A stretch of DNA of 64,000 bases from Melieria omissa (Eukaryota > Arthropoda > Insecta > Diptera > Ulidiidae), in contig OZ020267.1 in assembly GCA_963971225.1 (NCBI GenBank), positions 96,337,648-96,401,647 of the forward strand. Direction: 5' to 3'. A model generated the notes under the pieces. The model ran no database searches. It was not told the origin of the DNA and worked only from the letters and a program-made list of their open reading frames with translations. The position numbers and the translations under genes are program-made. Position 1 is the stretch's first letter, and the number at the start of each line of letters is the position of its first letter. Below, piece by piece: positions 11,281-22,360 of the stretch.

Positions 11281-14200
11281 GCTGCAAGTAAACAAAAACA
11301 AAATTCAATTTAAAAAAAGATGTGAAAAAATCTTTCATTAAAACGCAGCAAAAAAAGGTGTTTGTGGTGTTTTTCTGCATGGCAGCGGATAATTTAAGTG
11401 CTGCTGCTGCTGCTGGTCATATATTGCAACAAACACAAAGTAAATATTAATAATAATAACAATAACAACAATAGTAAGGCGTGCAGCAACAACACCTGCA
11501 GCGAAAACAATAAATTAAAAACAAAAATGCACACAACACAAATTGATTGATGCAGCTGCCGCACATGCCACATATTTATTTACGAGTGTGAGTGTGTGAG
11601 TGTGTGTATGTGTTTGTGTGAGACTGCGGGCGTTCAACGCAGGTCGTACGAATGCGCTTAAAAACTGCAATTTTATTGCACGCTTTTGTGCGCATAAGTT
11701 TTTAAATTAAATTTATGCACAAGTGCGAAAAAACGCTAACTCAGAGGCGTTTGGCCGTGTGGCGAATGATGAGACGCGGGCGTAAAATATATTTTCCAAA
11801 ATTGTTATTGGCTACCAAAATTTTAGCTGAAAACTGCGAAAAGTTAATGAACGTCGCTGTGAATTTTAATTAAACTGCCACGTTTCGCGGTGTGTGCGCG
11901 CGTGCGCCTAAAAGCCGTCAACGGCAAAATAAACTTGGTGCGCGGAAATAAATTTTAAAGCCAATGCAAACAAATATCAACGACGCTTGCAAACTGCTGA
12001 TGACACACGCTGCATTTGTTGGTTGGTTGGTTTTGTTGTTGCTTGACTATTGCTGTCATTGCTGTTGTTGCTAGAGTAGCAACAGGCACAGCGCTGCTGC
12101 CAGCCGCCAGCGGCAACCAGAACTGGACAATCCTGTTTGGAGCAAAAGTGGCCGCAGGAAAATTCTCACTTTTAGCCAGCAACAACAACTAAAATAGCAA
12201 CAATAAAGCAAAATCGGCAGCAATAGCGCCAACAAGCCAACCGTCAGCAACGCGTTACAGTAGGAAAAGCTGCAAGCAACAACGAGCGGCGCTAGAGAGA
12301 AAGAAAGCGGCGAAGAGTGGTGAGTGCAGGGGGGGCAGCAGTGGCCGGTGGGCGGCAACAACGGTAGCGACAGAGTGGCGGCGCGGCAATGCGCTGCCGG
12401 CAAGCTATGGAATTTTCTATATTTTTCCTTTTCGCAGTGGCGCATGAGAACCAGTTTTACAACAACAACAAAAACAACAATGCGAGCTGCTGAAAGCCAA
12501 CAAAGGCCAAGGAAAATCACATCGGCGTCGTATCTGTTGCAGATAAAACGATACTTTGGCCGCACGCGCGCGCCGCGGAAGTGAACAATGCGCAGCGGCC
12601 AACGCGCAGCGAACTGGCAGTTGGCGATTAGCCGCCGGCTAATAGAATAAACGTAAATTAAATTTCAGCAAAAAGTGCGCAAAAAAATCAAATTTTAATT
12701 TTTTCCCCTGAGCTAGAAATAAAAATAAAAATCTGTAAGTAAGCAGAAGAAAATGCGACAAACTAGCAAATGGAAGCAAAAAAGTGCAGCCAAAGACGAA
12801 GAGGCGAAAAAGAAAAATCCAGCTGAAAAGTGAATAACTGGAAGTTATGCAAAGAATTTCATTTGCAGCTGTTGGCCGCGGCGCCTCGACTGCTCGCTGC
12901 GTTGCCAGTTTTTTGTGCAATGCTTCTTGCTTTTTGCTGTTGTTGTTGTCGTTGTTGCTGTTACAGCCACACAGAAATTAGCTTATGCCAGTCAGCGGCA
13001 TTTTCGCTGCCATTTGCCATCTGCAGCATGGAAAGTAGTAAAAGTTGAAAGATTTAAGAGCTCGAAATGGCAAAGCGGCCGCACAGAATGAGCGCATAAA
13101 AAATTCCCCAAAAATGTGAAACATGCAAATCGGCAAATGTCAATAAAATGACAATTTGTCTATTAAAATTTTGCAATTTTTATAAATTTTTATTGAGCAT
13201 TTTTGTGTTATAAACTTCGACAATTGAACGTTGAGTATTTTGTTGTTGTTAAGTTATTTTGCATTTTAGCTATTCGCGGATTTAATCTGAGCTGGTACAG
13301 TCGGCTGCGATGTGGTTTTTAGCAGTGAAAAGTGAAAATTGGTTTGCTCATTTCATAGATCTGATAATGCGATTTGGAAAATTAATGCATTAGTGATGAG
13401 TTGAGCTGAGCTTTTCCACATTAATTATTTTTTAGATATTTGCGCAGTTGAGGCGCAAGGATTAGTAAAGCAAATAAAACTGGGTCAGAAATGTTGGATT
13501 ATTTGAGTGAGCAATTTTTTATCAGAAAGGTGTGCTAGAAATGCTAAATTTAACATTTTTAATTAAGACTTTTATATGCTTAGTTACTTTAGATATAAAT
13601 AAATATTACTGATAAAAAGTATTTATGCTTTGGAGTGTCGATTAGTGCAGTTTCGATTGTAAGTAAGAAGTGTTTCAGTTGAATTCTGACAGAATTTCAA
13701 AAAGCACAATTCTGTTATATATTGCACAATCAGCTATTTCTTTGATGTGCTAATTTTACTAATATTCCTCTCGATCATAGTTAAGTTTCATGTGAGTAGC
13801 TTAAAACATCTGGGCCATCGAGAGCATCGAACTTCGGCAAAGAAAATGAATTTTGAACAAATACCAGGAAGAATGCTGAAAGTTGCGAGATCAATGATAT
13901 AAAATGTATGACAAAATATCAACAACAATGTCAGGGTTAGCAGAAAAGCTAGATGTGGCACAAAATCGGTCATGAACAATAATAAAACTATAAAGATGCG
14001 TTAAGGGCTTACAAGAGGCATGCAAACTTTCATGAACGTTTTGTTGCCGCTAAAAAAAATTGCAGTATCAAAGTGCAGGTATTAAAATTACACAATGATA
14101 TAAGATATAAATTAAACAATGTTTCAATAAGACTTTTCGGAAATAAGTTATTTTTGTCACTCAATGTCTGCCAGATTTCAACTAAAGCAATTCTTATGAT

Positions 14201-14534
14201 TTGTGTCTCATATGTTGTGTGTCAACATATGTTGAACAGTTGACGTTGGATTTTTGGGAGATGATTCTTTCTGGAAATCGTTGCTCCAAAAAATCGATTG
14301 TTTTCACGCATTCTTCTTTGCGTTGCACTCCATTTTTATTATTGGAAACATTCTTAAACAACAGCTGGCAGATTTCAAATCTGCCGCTTTTAACCGAAAA
14401 CTTTTTTGGGACACCCTGTATGAGTTATGTAATCACAGACTGTACATTATACGCAATCACATTTCTAATCATAAATCACATTTGGTTTTAAATATCTTAA
14501 GAGACAACTTCGGCAAAAATGAAATTGCCAAATT
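11281..14534. other. Non-coding block, GC-richer at 11.9-13.05 kb
   Basis: Contains CAG/CAA and GT repeats (11400-11620) and a GC-rich stretch at about 12.3-12.65 kb that resembles leader or promoter sequence. A possible donor, TCT|GTAAGT, lies near 12734. At 14405-14419 a lone GGGACACCCTGTAT motif resembles one end of a mariner-type element; its partner end is not visible. Confidence 0.4.
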
Positions 14535-14921
14535 GAACGAAATTCGAGGATGTGGTAGTGTGCATATTAGTCCCTAAGATATATTTTTTTCAAAAAAAAT
14601 CTATTGGAAATTTCCAAGGATATTCAAGGATAGGGTTTTAAGAGGACATTTTCAATACCTCTTCGTCCTTATGTACCAAAACATTAAGTTTTCTAAGATT
14701 CTAAAGATATTTCTCTTTCATTTGCACGCGCTGAATTTTTAAAATAATTTTTTGAAATAAAAATGTCCTTGAAATTTCAAAGTCCTTTTAAAAATGACGT
14801 CAGAGAGAAAAACTAAAAACGCATTTTTACAATATTTGGCCCCTAGTTTCGCGAGTATATTGATTTTTCGTGTGTTTTGAAATATTTTGATTTTTGTCGC
14901 ACGGTTTAATGAAACTGGAAT
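14535..14921 (+). repeat. Unnamed interspersed repeat, copy A
   Basis: Reverse complement of 21980-22360 over about 370 bp with scattered changes. Shared landmarks in order are GAGGATGTGGTA, CATATTAGTCC, AATACCTCTTCGTCC, TTTTAAAAATGACGTCAGAGA and TGATTTTTGTC. No terminal inverted repeats or coding motif were found. It contains the CRE-type palindrome TGACGTCA. Confidence 0.75.
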
Positions 14922-15278
14922 TTTTTGGTTAAGTTTCCATACATTTCGATACGTAGGAATCTTTTTGTCTTTCTCACATGCAACGATGGGCCTTAATAGT
15001 TTTTCAATGGTCTTTTCTGCATTCTAATTTTCTTTGTTTTTAATATATTCAAACAATTTTTTGCGCAAAGTAATATTCACTTTTAAGTATTCAAATTGTA
15101 ACGAAGTTTTTCAGAAATGAGAACTTCACTGCAACCATTTTTTTAAGAATCATTGGCAAAAATAATGAAAAGAATTATAAGAGTGTTGTTTCTTAGCTTT
15201 GTGTTTGACGTTTGTGTTTTTTAAATATGTTTGAAAAGTATATAAATCAAAATTACGTACATAATTTTCTAAGTCATA

Positions 15279-16184
15279 CAGGGTTTTCCAACAAGAGGTG
15301 TTATTTTGGTATTCAAAGAAAAATGCCATTTTTTGAAATAAATGATCTGATGTTTATTTCATAATAAAGAGGAAGGTATGCCGTTAATAATAAAAAACAA
15401 CATCAGCCAAATGGCCACCACGACCACGCTTACAGGACCATATCCTTTTCATGAAATTTTCCATAACCAAATCGCAAAGTGGCTGCCCTATGTCCTTCAT
15501 AGCCTCACGAATTCTATCTTTGAGGTCTTGAATCGACGCTGGGCTGTTGGCGTACACCTTATCTTTCACGTGGCCCCAAAGGAAGAAGTCGCAAGGTGTT
15601 AAATCACAAGATCTCGGTGGCCAATTGTGATCACCTCTTCCAGAGATAACACGGTCCGGAAACTTTTCCCGTAAAAGAGCAATGGTTTCGTTGCTTGTGT
15701 GGCACGTAGCGCCGTCTTGTTGAAAGTAAACGTTGTCCAGATCAATACCATTCAACTCCGACCATAAAAAATCATTAATCATCTCTCGAGGACGAGGAAT
15801 CGACAAACCTGGGTTTTCTTCAACACTTTGGGCTACAGCAGCAATATTCTCAGTGGTTCTTGAGCGACGTGCACGGGTTTTATTCTTCACATCACTAACT
15901 TGTCCCAACAGCTCCAATTTTTCCACCAATTTCTGTATTGCGGTCCGACAAGGTGCTTCACGACGACCCAAAAATGCTTTAGTTTTGCAAACTGTGACTG
16001 CAAGATTTTCACCATTTTTGTAGTGAATTTTAATAATTTCAATACGTAGTTGAAGTGTGTATCGTTCCATTTTTAGTAATGGCGTAGTTCCTACTTGTCA
16101 AATGTCAAAGAATAAAAGCTTCAAAAGTGACAGCTACCGAAATACCGGGTGATTCAAAATAACACCTCTTGTTGGAAAACCCTA
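15279..16184 (-). mobile_element. DD41D (rosa-type) mariner, internally deleted, copy 1
   Basis: Both ends carry GGGTTTTCCAACAAGAGGTG, continuing for several more bases, as an inverted terminal repeat with one mismatch at the second position. TA dinucleotides at 15277-15278 and 16185-16186 are the target duplication typical of Tc1/mariner. Length is 906 bp against roughly 1.3 kb for a full mariner, the difference being one central deletion in the transposase gene. Confidence 0.9.
15384..16070 (-). pseudogene. Mariner transposase with in-frame internal deletion
   Basis: The frame is open for 228 codons from MERYTLQLRIEIIKIHYKNG to a stop near the 3' end. The N-terminal part (about residues 1-95) is the DNA-binding region, with CRTAIQKLVEK fitting the helix-turn-helix. 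At SIPRPREM|INDFLW the frame jumps past the middle of the protein. The block holding the first catalytic aspartate (family motif SDEAHF) is gone. The second aspartate (FQQDGATCHTS) and the third (CDLTPCDFFLWG) remain, and 41 residues separate them, giving the DD41D spacing. Without the first aspartate it cannot catalyse transposition. It still keeps the DNA-binding half, so it could in principle compete for ends if expressed (inference). Confidence 0.85.
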
Positions 16185-17742
16185 TACTATTGCTGATTTA
16201 TTTAATTAAATTCACTCACACATTCACATTTACTTGCCTGCTTATTTTAGAAAAGTAATTCTAAATGCATTCTAATTTTTTTTTGCTGATAAAAAGTGCA
16301 CCACTTCCGGTGGCACGGGCTACGTTTTATACATCTACGTATTTAATTACAAAATTAACAGCAAGTTTTACTTTTGCTTTGCTTTTGCAACACACTTTTT
16401 CCAATGCCAAATCAACTTCCCGCCATTGCGACGTGCACACGCAAAGAGTGGCTAACTCGCCACTTTTCAAATCGTCAAAGCTCCATTCGAGTTTCCATTT
16501 CTGCTTGGCAACGTAGCAGTAATGACAGCAATTACAGCTCAACACAAATCCACACATCGTTCGTCATTCGTGCATCTTTTGTGCCAAAAATTTCCCAATA
16601 GCCAACAACTTCAGTGCTGCCGCTGTGATAATGATGTCGACCGTTTTAAGTTGACACGCCCTGCCAGCGAATTGTGCGCCTGTCGACCTGCCAACCAACC
16701 AACCAAGCGGCCCGCATGCCGCGCTGCTAGCTGTCTGGCCTGTCTCGGCGCCTGTCAAGTTTGTATGCTAAACGCCGAACCCACCCAGACGCACACATTT
16801 GCACTCACACAGAAAGACTCGCGAGTACGTAAAGCGCCGAGAACGTTGCCGATTGCTTTGGCGATAAATGCTTGAAATTTCAAATTGTGATAACTCCATT
16901 AATTTCCACCATAATTGCATTGAAATGCGCTGCAACATGCGCTGCCTGGCTCCGCCACATCGCTTTTCCACGCAACAGCACCCAAACACACACACCCACA
17001 CACATTAGTTGCCAGTCATTGCCTGTCGCTTGCGTTTGCTGTAGCGAAAAGTGAGCAGCAGCGGACTCGATGCAACTGAAGAGTTTGGCTGCATGCGTGT
17101 GTGTGTGTTTGTGACGCCAGGTGCTGCTGATCAATAAAATAAAAAATTACGCGCATGCATGTCCGCAATTTGCAATGTAGCAGCATTGCGCGAGCGCTGC
17201 CTCCAATTCGTTTCATTCCACTCCATCCTCTCCTCTCCGCCACCCCGCACTCTGAATGACAACGCACTAACAACTACAACCACCACACTGGTATTTAGCG
17301 ACAAAATGGTAGATAGCGGATGGAATTCGTCGCAGCAGCAAAAGGACCGACGAGCGCCGAGCAGCGAGCAGCGCACATCTCTATGGGAAATTGCGTCAAC
17401 GCAGTCTTACGGATAAAATTGATGTCGTGTCATCGCGGCGTGTCTTGTGTCAAATGCTGGAGGTGCTATGCTGTGCGGTAATCAAACATGCGCACCGGCA
17501 CACTCACACACCTACCATTGCTTTATCAGCCAGTAGCGGCGCACATCCTGCAGAGATACCGTCGTCTATCGTCCAACACGCACACACACACACAAACACG
17601 TCCGTAGCGAATTGCAAGCAATAAAGCAAAACCATCATTTCACGTCAAATATTGATTCAACGCTGATCGATTGGCCACCTGGACCAGTGCCACCGTCATT
17701 GCCCACAACCCGAATAACTCTATTGCCTCTGCCTCTGGAGAA
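16185..17742. other. Non-coding block with leader-like sequence
   Basis: CA/GT runs at about 16986-17006, 17098-17112 and 17578-17597. GC-richer from 16.4 to 17.7 kb. A Kozak-perfect ATG (CAAAATGG) at 17306 opens 36 codons without a donor; I cannot assign it. Confidence 0.4.
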
Positions 17743-17876
17743 ATGCCGCAATGGCAGCGCCGCTCAGCAGCGATGGTGGCAGCAATGTGCGCCAACAAGT
17801 TCGCACTGCAAGTTGCAGCAAGCGGCAGCCGGTTGGATGTGTTGGCTTTAATGCCGAACGATGCTGTGGGCGGCAG
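17743..17876 (+). CDS. Candidate first coding exon, unidentified gene
   Basis: ATG at 17743 (GAGAAATG context) opens 44 codons, starting MPQWQRRSAAMVAAMCANKF and ending LMPNDAVGG. The segment ends at 17876 in CAG|GTGAGT, the perfect donor consensus, in phase 2. The frame is open about 90 nt further upstream as well. Codons are GC-rich at third positions. All three frames are fairly open here, so a non-coding leader exon ending in the same donor is an equal alternative. The residues from about 7 to 30 are Ala-rich and mildly amphipathic; no known domain was recognised. No acceptor-side partner exon was found downstream. Confidence 0.35.
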
Positions 17877-18329
17877 GTGAGTGCTGGTAAAAGTTTAAAA
17901 TGCTGGCAAATTGAGACATCAAGGAATTCAAGGTAGCCGCAGAAATTAATGTGGGAATTGCCAGCTGACTCTCGTAAGAAATGAAAGAAAATACTTGGCC
18001 GATCCTCAACGGTGAGAGTACAGCAAAAGGAAGCAGGAAATAAGTTTGCACAACAAAGCAACTTCGAAAAAATAATTACAAAACCGACTGGGTTTTGACA
18101 ACTTTAAAACCAATGCTGAAATAAATAAGTTTAGAACTCGTAAGCCAAGTTCGGGTTATTTTCCATACCACACACTGCCTTCTTCTCAACTACTTAACAA
18201 ATAGCGATACAGTTTTAACTACTCTTCGATCGACCGATGTTGAGTAGATGTTTTACTTATGTATTGAGTACTATAGCTTTCGATACTAATTTGATTTGAT
18301 TTGTTTTTGACTAACTTTTGTTCTCTACT
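17877..18329. other. Non-coding, nothing recognised
   Basis: Unique AT-rich sequence following the GTGAGT donor, consistent with intron. Confidence 0.4.
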
Positions 18330-19490
18330 GAATAAAAGTAATGATTCCGGTTCAACACTGGATACTAATCATTTTGACCCCGAGTACTTTTCGTTAGTGA
18401 GTACAAATATCGATTTGATGCTCAGTGCTTTTGGGGCACCCAAGTACTGGATATTTGGGAGTTTTGGATATGGCTTTCCAAAACTGAGTTCGAGAATTGA
18501 TTCGGTACTAACTAATTATCTTTACTGGGTACAAGGATCTACTCGGATCTACTCTTTTCAATGTGGATTACAAGTGTGGATTCGATACTGACTAATTTTT
18601 GGTACTGAGTACTAGTAAAGAATTCCGGTTCAGTACCGGGTACAAAAGTAATTTCGGTACCGAGTACTTTTCGTTAGTGAGTACAAATATCGATTTGATG
18701 CTCAGTGCTTTTGGAGTACTCAAGTACTGGATATGGTTTAATAGCTGGTACAGGTATCTATTTAATGTTAAGTGCTTTCCAAAACTGAGTTCGAGAATTG
18801 ATTCGGTACTGGCTAATTGTCTTTACTGAGTACAAGGATCTACTCGGATCTACTTTTTTCAATAAGGATTACAAGTGTGGATTCGATACTGACTAATTTT
18901 TAGTACTGAGTACTAGTACCGATTGCAGTTTAGTACCGGGTACAAAAGTAATTTCGATACCGAGTACTTTTGGTTAGTGAGTACAAATATCGATTTGATG
19001 CTCAGTACTTTTGGGTACCGATTACAAGTGCTTTTCAAAACTGAATTAGAGTATTATTCGGTACTGTCTAATTTTCTTTACTAAGTACAAGCATCTACTC
19101 GGTACTGACTTCTTTTCAATATGGAATGCAAATGTAAAATTGATTCTGACTAATTTTTGGTACTGAGTTCTAGTACTGATTGCGGTTCGGTACCGGGTAC
19201 AAACATAATTTCGGTACCGAGTAAGTTTCAATAATAATTTAATAATTGATTGGCACGACAGCCCGCTTACGCGAGACTAAGGCCTAGCTTCGCGCAGCCA
19301 CCCGTGTTGTGCGTGTGAATTTTAAGTAAGTTTCAATAGTGAGTACAAATATCGAGTACCTATTAAAACTGAGTGCTAGTATAGATTTTGTGCTGACTTC
19401 TTTTGGGTACTAGATACAAGTTCCAATTTTGTACTAACTCTTTTTCCGTTTCCGTTCCGTTCCGTTCTTTTCAGTACTGAGTACAAATAT
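18330..19490 (+). repeat. GTAC-rich tandem repeat, period about 260-300 bp
   Basis: Three full units and a broken fourth. Equivalent points (ATTCCGG/ATTGCGG) fall at 18344, 18622, 18922 and 19179. Landmarks in each unit are GGTACCGAGTACTTTT, TTAGTGAGTACAAATATCGA, TTTGATGCTCAGT and AAAACTGAGTTCGAGAATTG. Units are full of GTAC, GAGTAC and GGTACC words. The array is interrupted at 19234-19324 by an insertion and fades out near 19490. No coding signal. Confidence 0.85.
19234..19324 (-). mobile_element. 91-bp retroposon-like insertion with 14-bp target repeats
   Basis: Bounded by AGTAAGTTTCAATA at 19220-19233 and 19325-19338. Read on the minus strand it ends in an A/T run (ATTATTAAATTAT), like the TAA tails of I-type LINEs and their SINEs. 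The core GGCACGACAGCCCG is shared with 21566-21585. Confidence 0.7.
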
Positions 19491-21561
19491 TGACCGACAA
19501 CCGACATATATGTACATTTGCCAATTGCCGAACTGAAAAGACATGCTTACAAAACAATTGGTGAAAATCGAATTAAAATACAATTAAAAATAGGGGACTG
19601 AAAAATAGTACTGAAAAATAATACTGAATAATAATAATGAGAAATGGAAACAAGAGAGTTGGGCTTCACTGAAAGTTCCCAAAAATTCAGTCTTAGCAAA
19701 GACCTATTTGGAAACAACTGTGCGTTCATGCTGACCTGACGAATTTCGAAATATGTGCAGATAGACACAAAGAAGAGACAATAGAAAATATTTTTATTAC
19801 TGCGATGGTCTACCAATGTTCAAGTTAAAAGAAATGATGGTGAAAGATGTTGAAGGAAAATATGAGTCTCATCCTGTGTCGTACAAAGGATTTCAAATTG
19901 GGTGATTTTGCGTACAACTTTTGAGCCAAAGACCACAGTAAATCATATTTTGTACAAGCAAATTTTGTGTTTGGGTGGTTTGAAACCTTAAAACCCCCGT
20001 GTGCGCCACTGGGCTGAACAGGAAACAAACATTAGCGCCAATCGGTCAATTCAAGTAGATATATGTACTAGTTCGATCACCCTCTCGGTTTCTTCTTTGT
20101 AAATTGTATAAATTATTTCCATCTCTGCGTTTGTTCCATCATACAAACATGAGAATCTAAACTAGTTCGATCCTAAGCTCTCAAAGCAAACTACATCGAA
20201 GGTTTCTACTACTTCCAAGCACTACTTTTTATCTTCAGCCAGTTAGAAACGCTGTCCTCCTCTCTGTTTTTATGCATATTTCTCTTCTCCATCACTGCAC
20301 TTCTTCTTTTCCATGTTCATCTCTCTCTTTTAAACGGTCGTCTGCTCTGGCGGCTTCGATCCATACTTCCGTTCTATCTGTTCATTAACTTATTTCGACA
20401 CTTTCTCCTTCAATCCACCTTTCAAGCTTCAAAGCGTAACAACCGAACTCCGTTTTGGATAATTGCACTCATCAAATTCTAACGATTTCCGCTGCCATAC
20501 AACTAATTCTTTAATTTCCTCAAATATAATTTAAATGGTGCCGGAAAAGAACAACAACTCTCACTCCAAGCAGCCAGTTGACGCTGAGCAGGAAGTGGCC
20601 AGTGGCTGTCAATTTCAAGTAGCAATTTTCATATGCGCCAAGCTCTCGACAGATTGTCTAATTATAGCAATTCTAACACTTAGTCAGAAGAAAAAGAAGA
20701 AGAAAAGAAGGAAAAAGAAGGGGAAGAGAAAGATAAACACAACCGAAATAAAGTTAGCAAACGTCAGTGGCCACTGTGGCGGTTGTTGCCACTCGTCACG
20801 CTTTAGGCGGGAGAAAATGTGGCAACAACAAAAATAGTTGTAATTGTACAACGACACAAAAATGTGTAAAAACCAGCAATCAGAAGTGGCACATAAATTT
20901 TGCAGCAACAACGCTGCACATAAAATCAGTGAAATTAGAATAATTTATCCAGTTAAGAAGATAAACATGCAGCGAAACACGACTCGAACGCGCACACACA
21001 CACACACAGTCATAGCCAGACGCTGTTTGGCAGGTGTCGGCGAGGCTTTAATTAGTGCAACAGCCGTCAAGACTGCAAGCGTTGGCTGCGGCACGGTTCG
21101 TGTGTCTTTGCCAGCGCACACATGCGTCAGCAGCTCTTTATTTATCTTTAGTTTTTTCTTCACTGTTTGCATGTGAAAAGAAATTGAAATGCACAACAAC
21201 ACAGCTGCGAGTGTGGTAGACCTGTCGGGCCTGGTGTCCACATGTAAATGGGGTCAACACCGACGCTGACTGACTCATTCACCGCAGTGACAGTCCCCGA
21301 AATGCAAAGCAAGAGACCAAACAACGTGGCTAAAGCAGAGAATGAACACAAAACAGAGCCGCAGCGTGTGGCCGAACAACGAAAATCATAAAAATGGGCA
21401 ACACAAATGAAATATAAAAATTAGGTGCACATTAATTCATTAGAAACGAAATAATGGAACTTTTACTTTTGCAGCGTGGCGGGCACTGTGTTGTCTTATT
21501 GCAAGCTGAGAATACAGTGTTCCCTGCCTTTTTGAGTCTTTAGGATACTGCACACATTTCA
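19491..21561. other. Non-coding block
   Basis: Unique sequence with a purine run (GAA-rich) at about 20687-20733 and a CA run at about 20993-21007. An ATG at 20535 opens a Lys/Asn-rich frame with no recognised motif. Confidence 0.4.
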
Positions 21562-21650
21562 AACTGACACGACAGCCCGATTACCAGACAAAGGTTCAGT
21601 TTCCTGTAAATATTTGTGTGTTATGTGTGAATGTGTTCAGGTACGAAAGG
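21562..21650 (-). repeat. Diverged relative of the 91-bp insertion
   Basis: CACGACAGCCCGATTACCAGAC and the following AAGGTTCAGTTTC / GTGTGAAT blocks line up with 19246-19320. No target duplication is visible, so it is older. Confidence 0.4.
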
Positions 21651-21741
21651 AAGCCACAGTACAGTTTTTTGCTACTTAATTGCTGCCAGTTTTTGTTGAT
21701 AGAACAACCACAAAAATAAAAATTGCCTGTCTATATTTTTG

Positions 21742-21832
21742 GTGTTGACTTGAGTAGAGAATCGAACCTTAGGTCCGGAGTCGTCTCAGACTGTACAGTC
21801 GTCTCGTACTGTAGCGACTGAGGTTCATACCA
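21742..21832 (-). other. tRNA-like sequence with a B box
   Basis: Minus strand AGGTTCGATTCTC matches the pol III B box well. GAGTGGTATGAAC upstream is a weak A-box match. Between them a unit containing GAGACGACT is repeated twice. Probably a SINE fragment or tRNA relic, not a functional tRNA. Confidence 0.3.
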
Positions 21833-21979
21833 CTCACTGTGATCGAAACTTTCAATATTGATCAACATCCACAGTTTCTTGTGACTTCTTTCGCCTGACA
21901 CTACCAGTTCAGAGAGAGAGAGCGAGAGAAGTCTTCAATTTGGTCTATGGAATTGGCGTAAGTGGACACTTTTTCAAGT

Positions 21980-22360
21980 GCTTATAACACAGTGGGACAA
22001 AAATCAAAAAATTGCAAAACACATGAAAAAATCTATATATTCGCGAAACTAGGAGCCAAATGTAGTTAAACTGCATTTGTAGTTTTTCTCTCTGACGTCA
22101 GGCTTTCTTTAAAAGGACTTTAAAATTTCAAGGTCACAAAATTATTTTAAAAATTATTTAAAAAAAACAGGGTATCAAATGAAAGAGAAAAATCCTTTGA
22201 ATCTTAGAAAATTAAATGTTTTGGTGCAAAAGGACGAAGAGGTATTGAATATGTTCTTTTAAAAATGTATCCTTAGATATCCTTGGAAATTTTCAATCGT
22301 TTATCTTAAGGACTAATATGTAGAATACCACATCCTGAAATTCCGTCCTTCTAACTTTAT
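21980..22360 (-). repeat. Unnamed interspersed repeat, copy B
   Basis: Inverted copy of 14535-14921, including the TGACGTCA palindrome (22093-22100) and GGACGAAGAGGTATTGAA. Ends are inferred from loss of similarity. Confidence 0.75.

Noticed and set aside
14405..14420. GGGACACCCTGTAT as a mariner end
   Set aside because: No matching opposite end or transposase nearby, so an element cannot be defined.
20535..20837. 100-codon frame starting MVPEKNNNSHSKQPVD
   Set aside because: The second half is a Lys-rich translation of a purine run; no donor closes the plausible first part.
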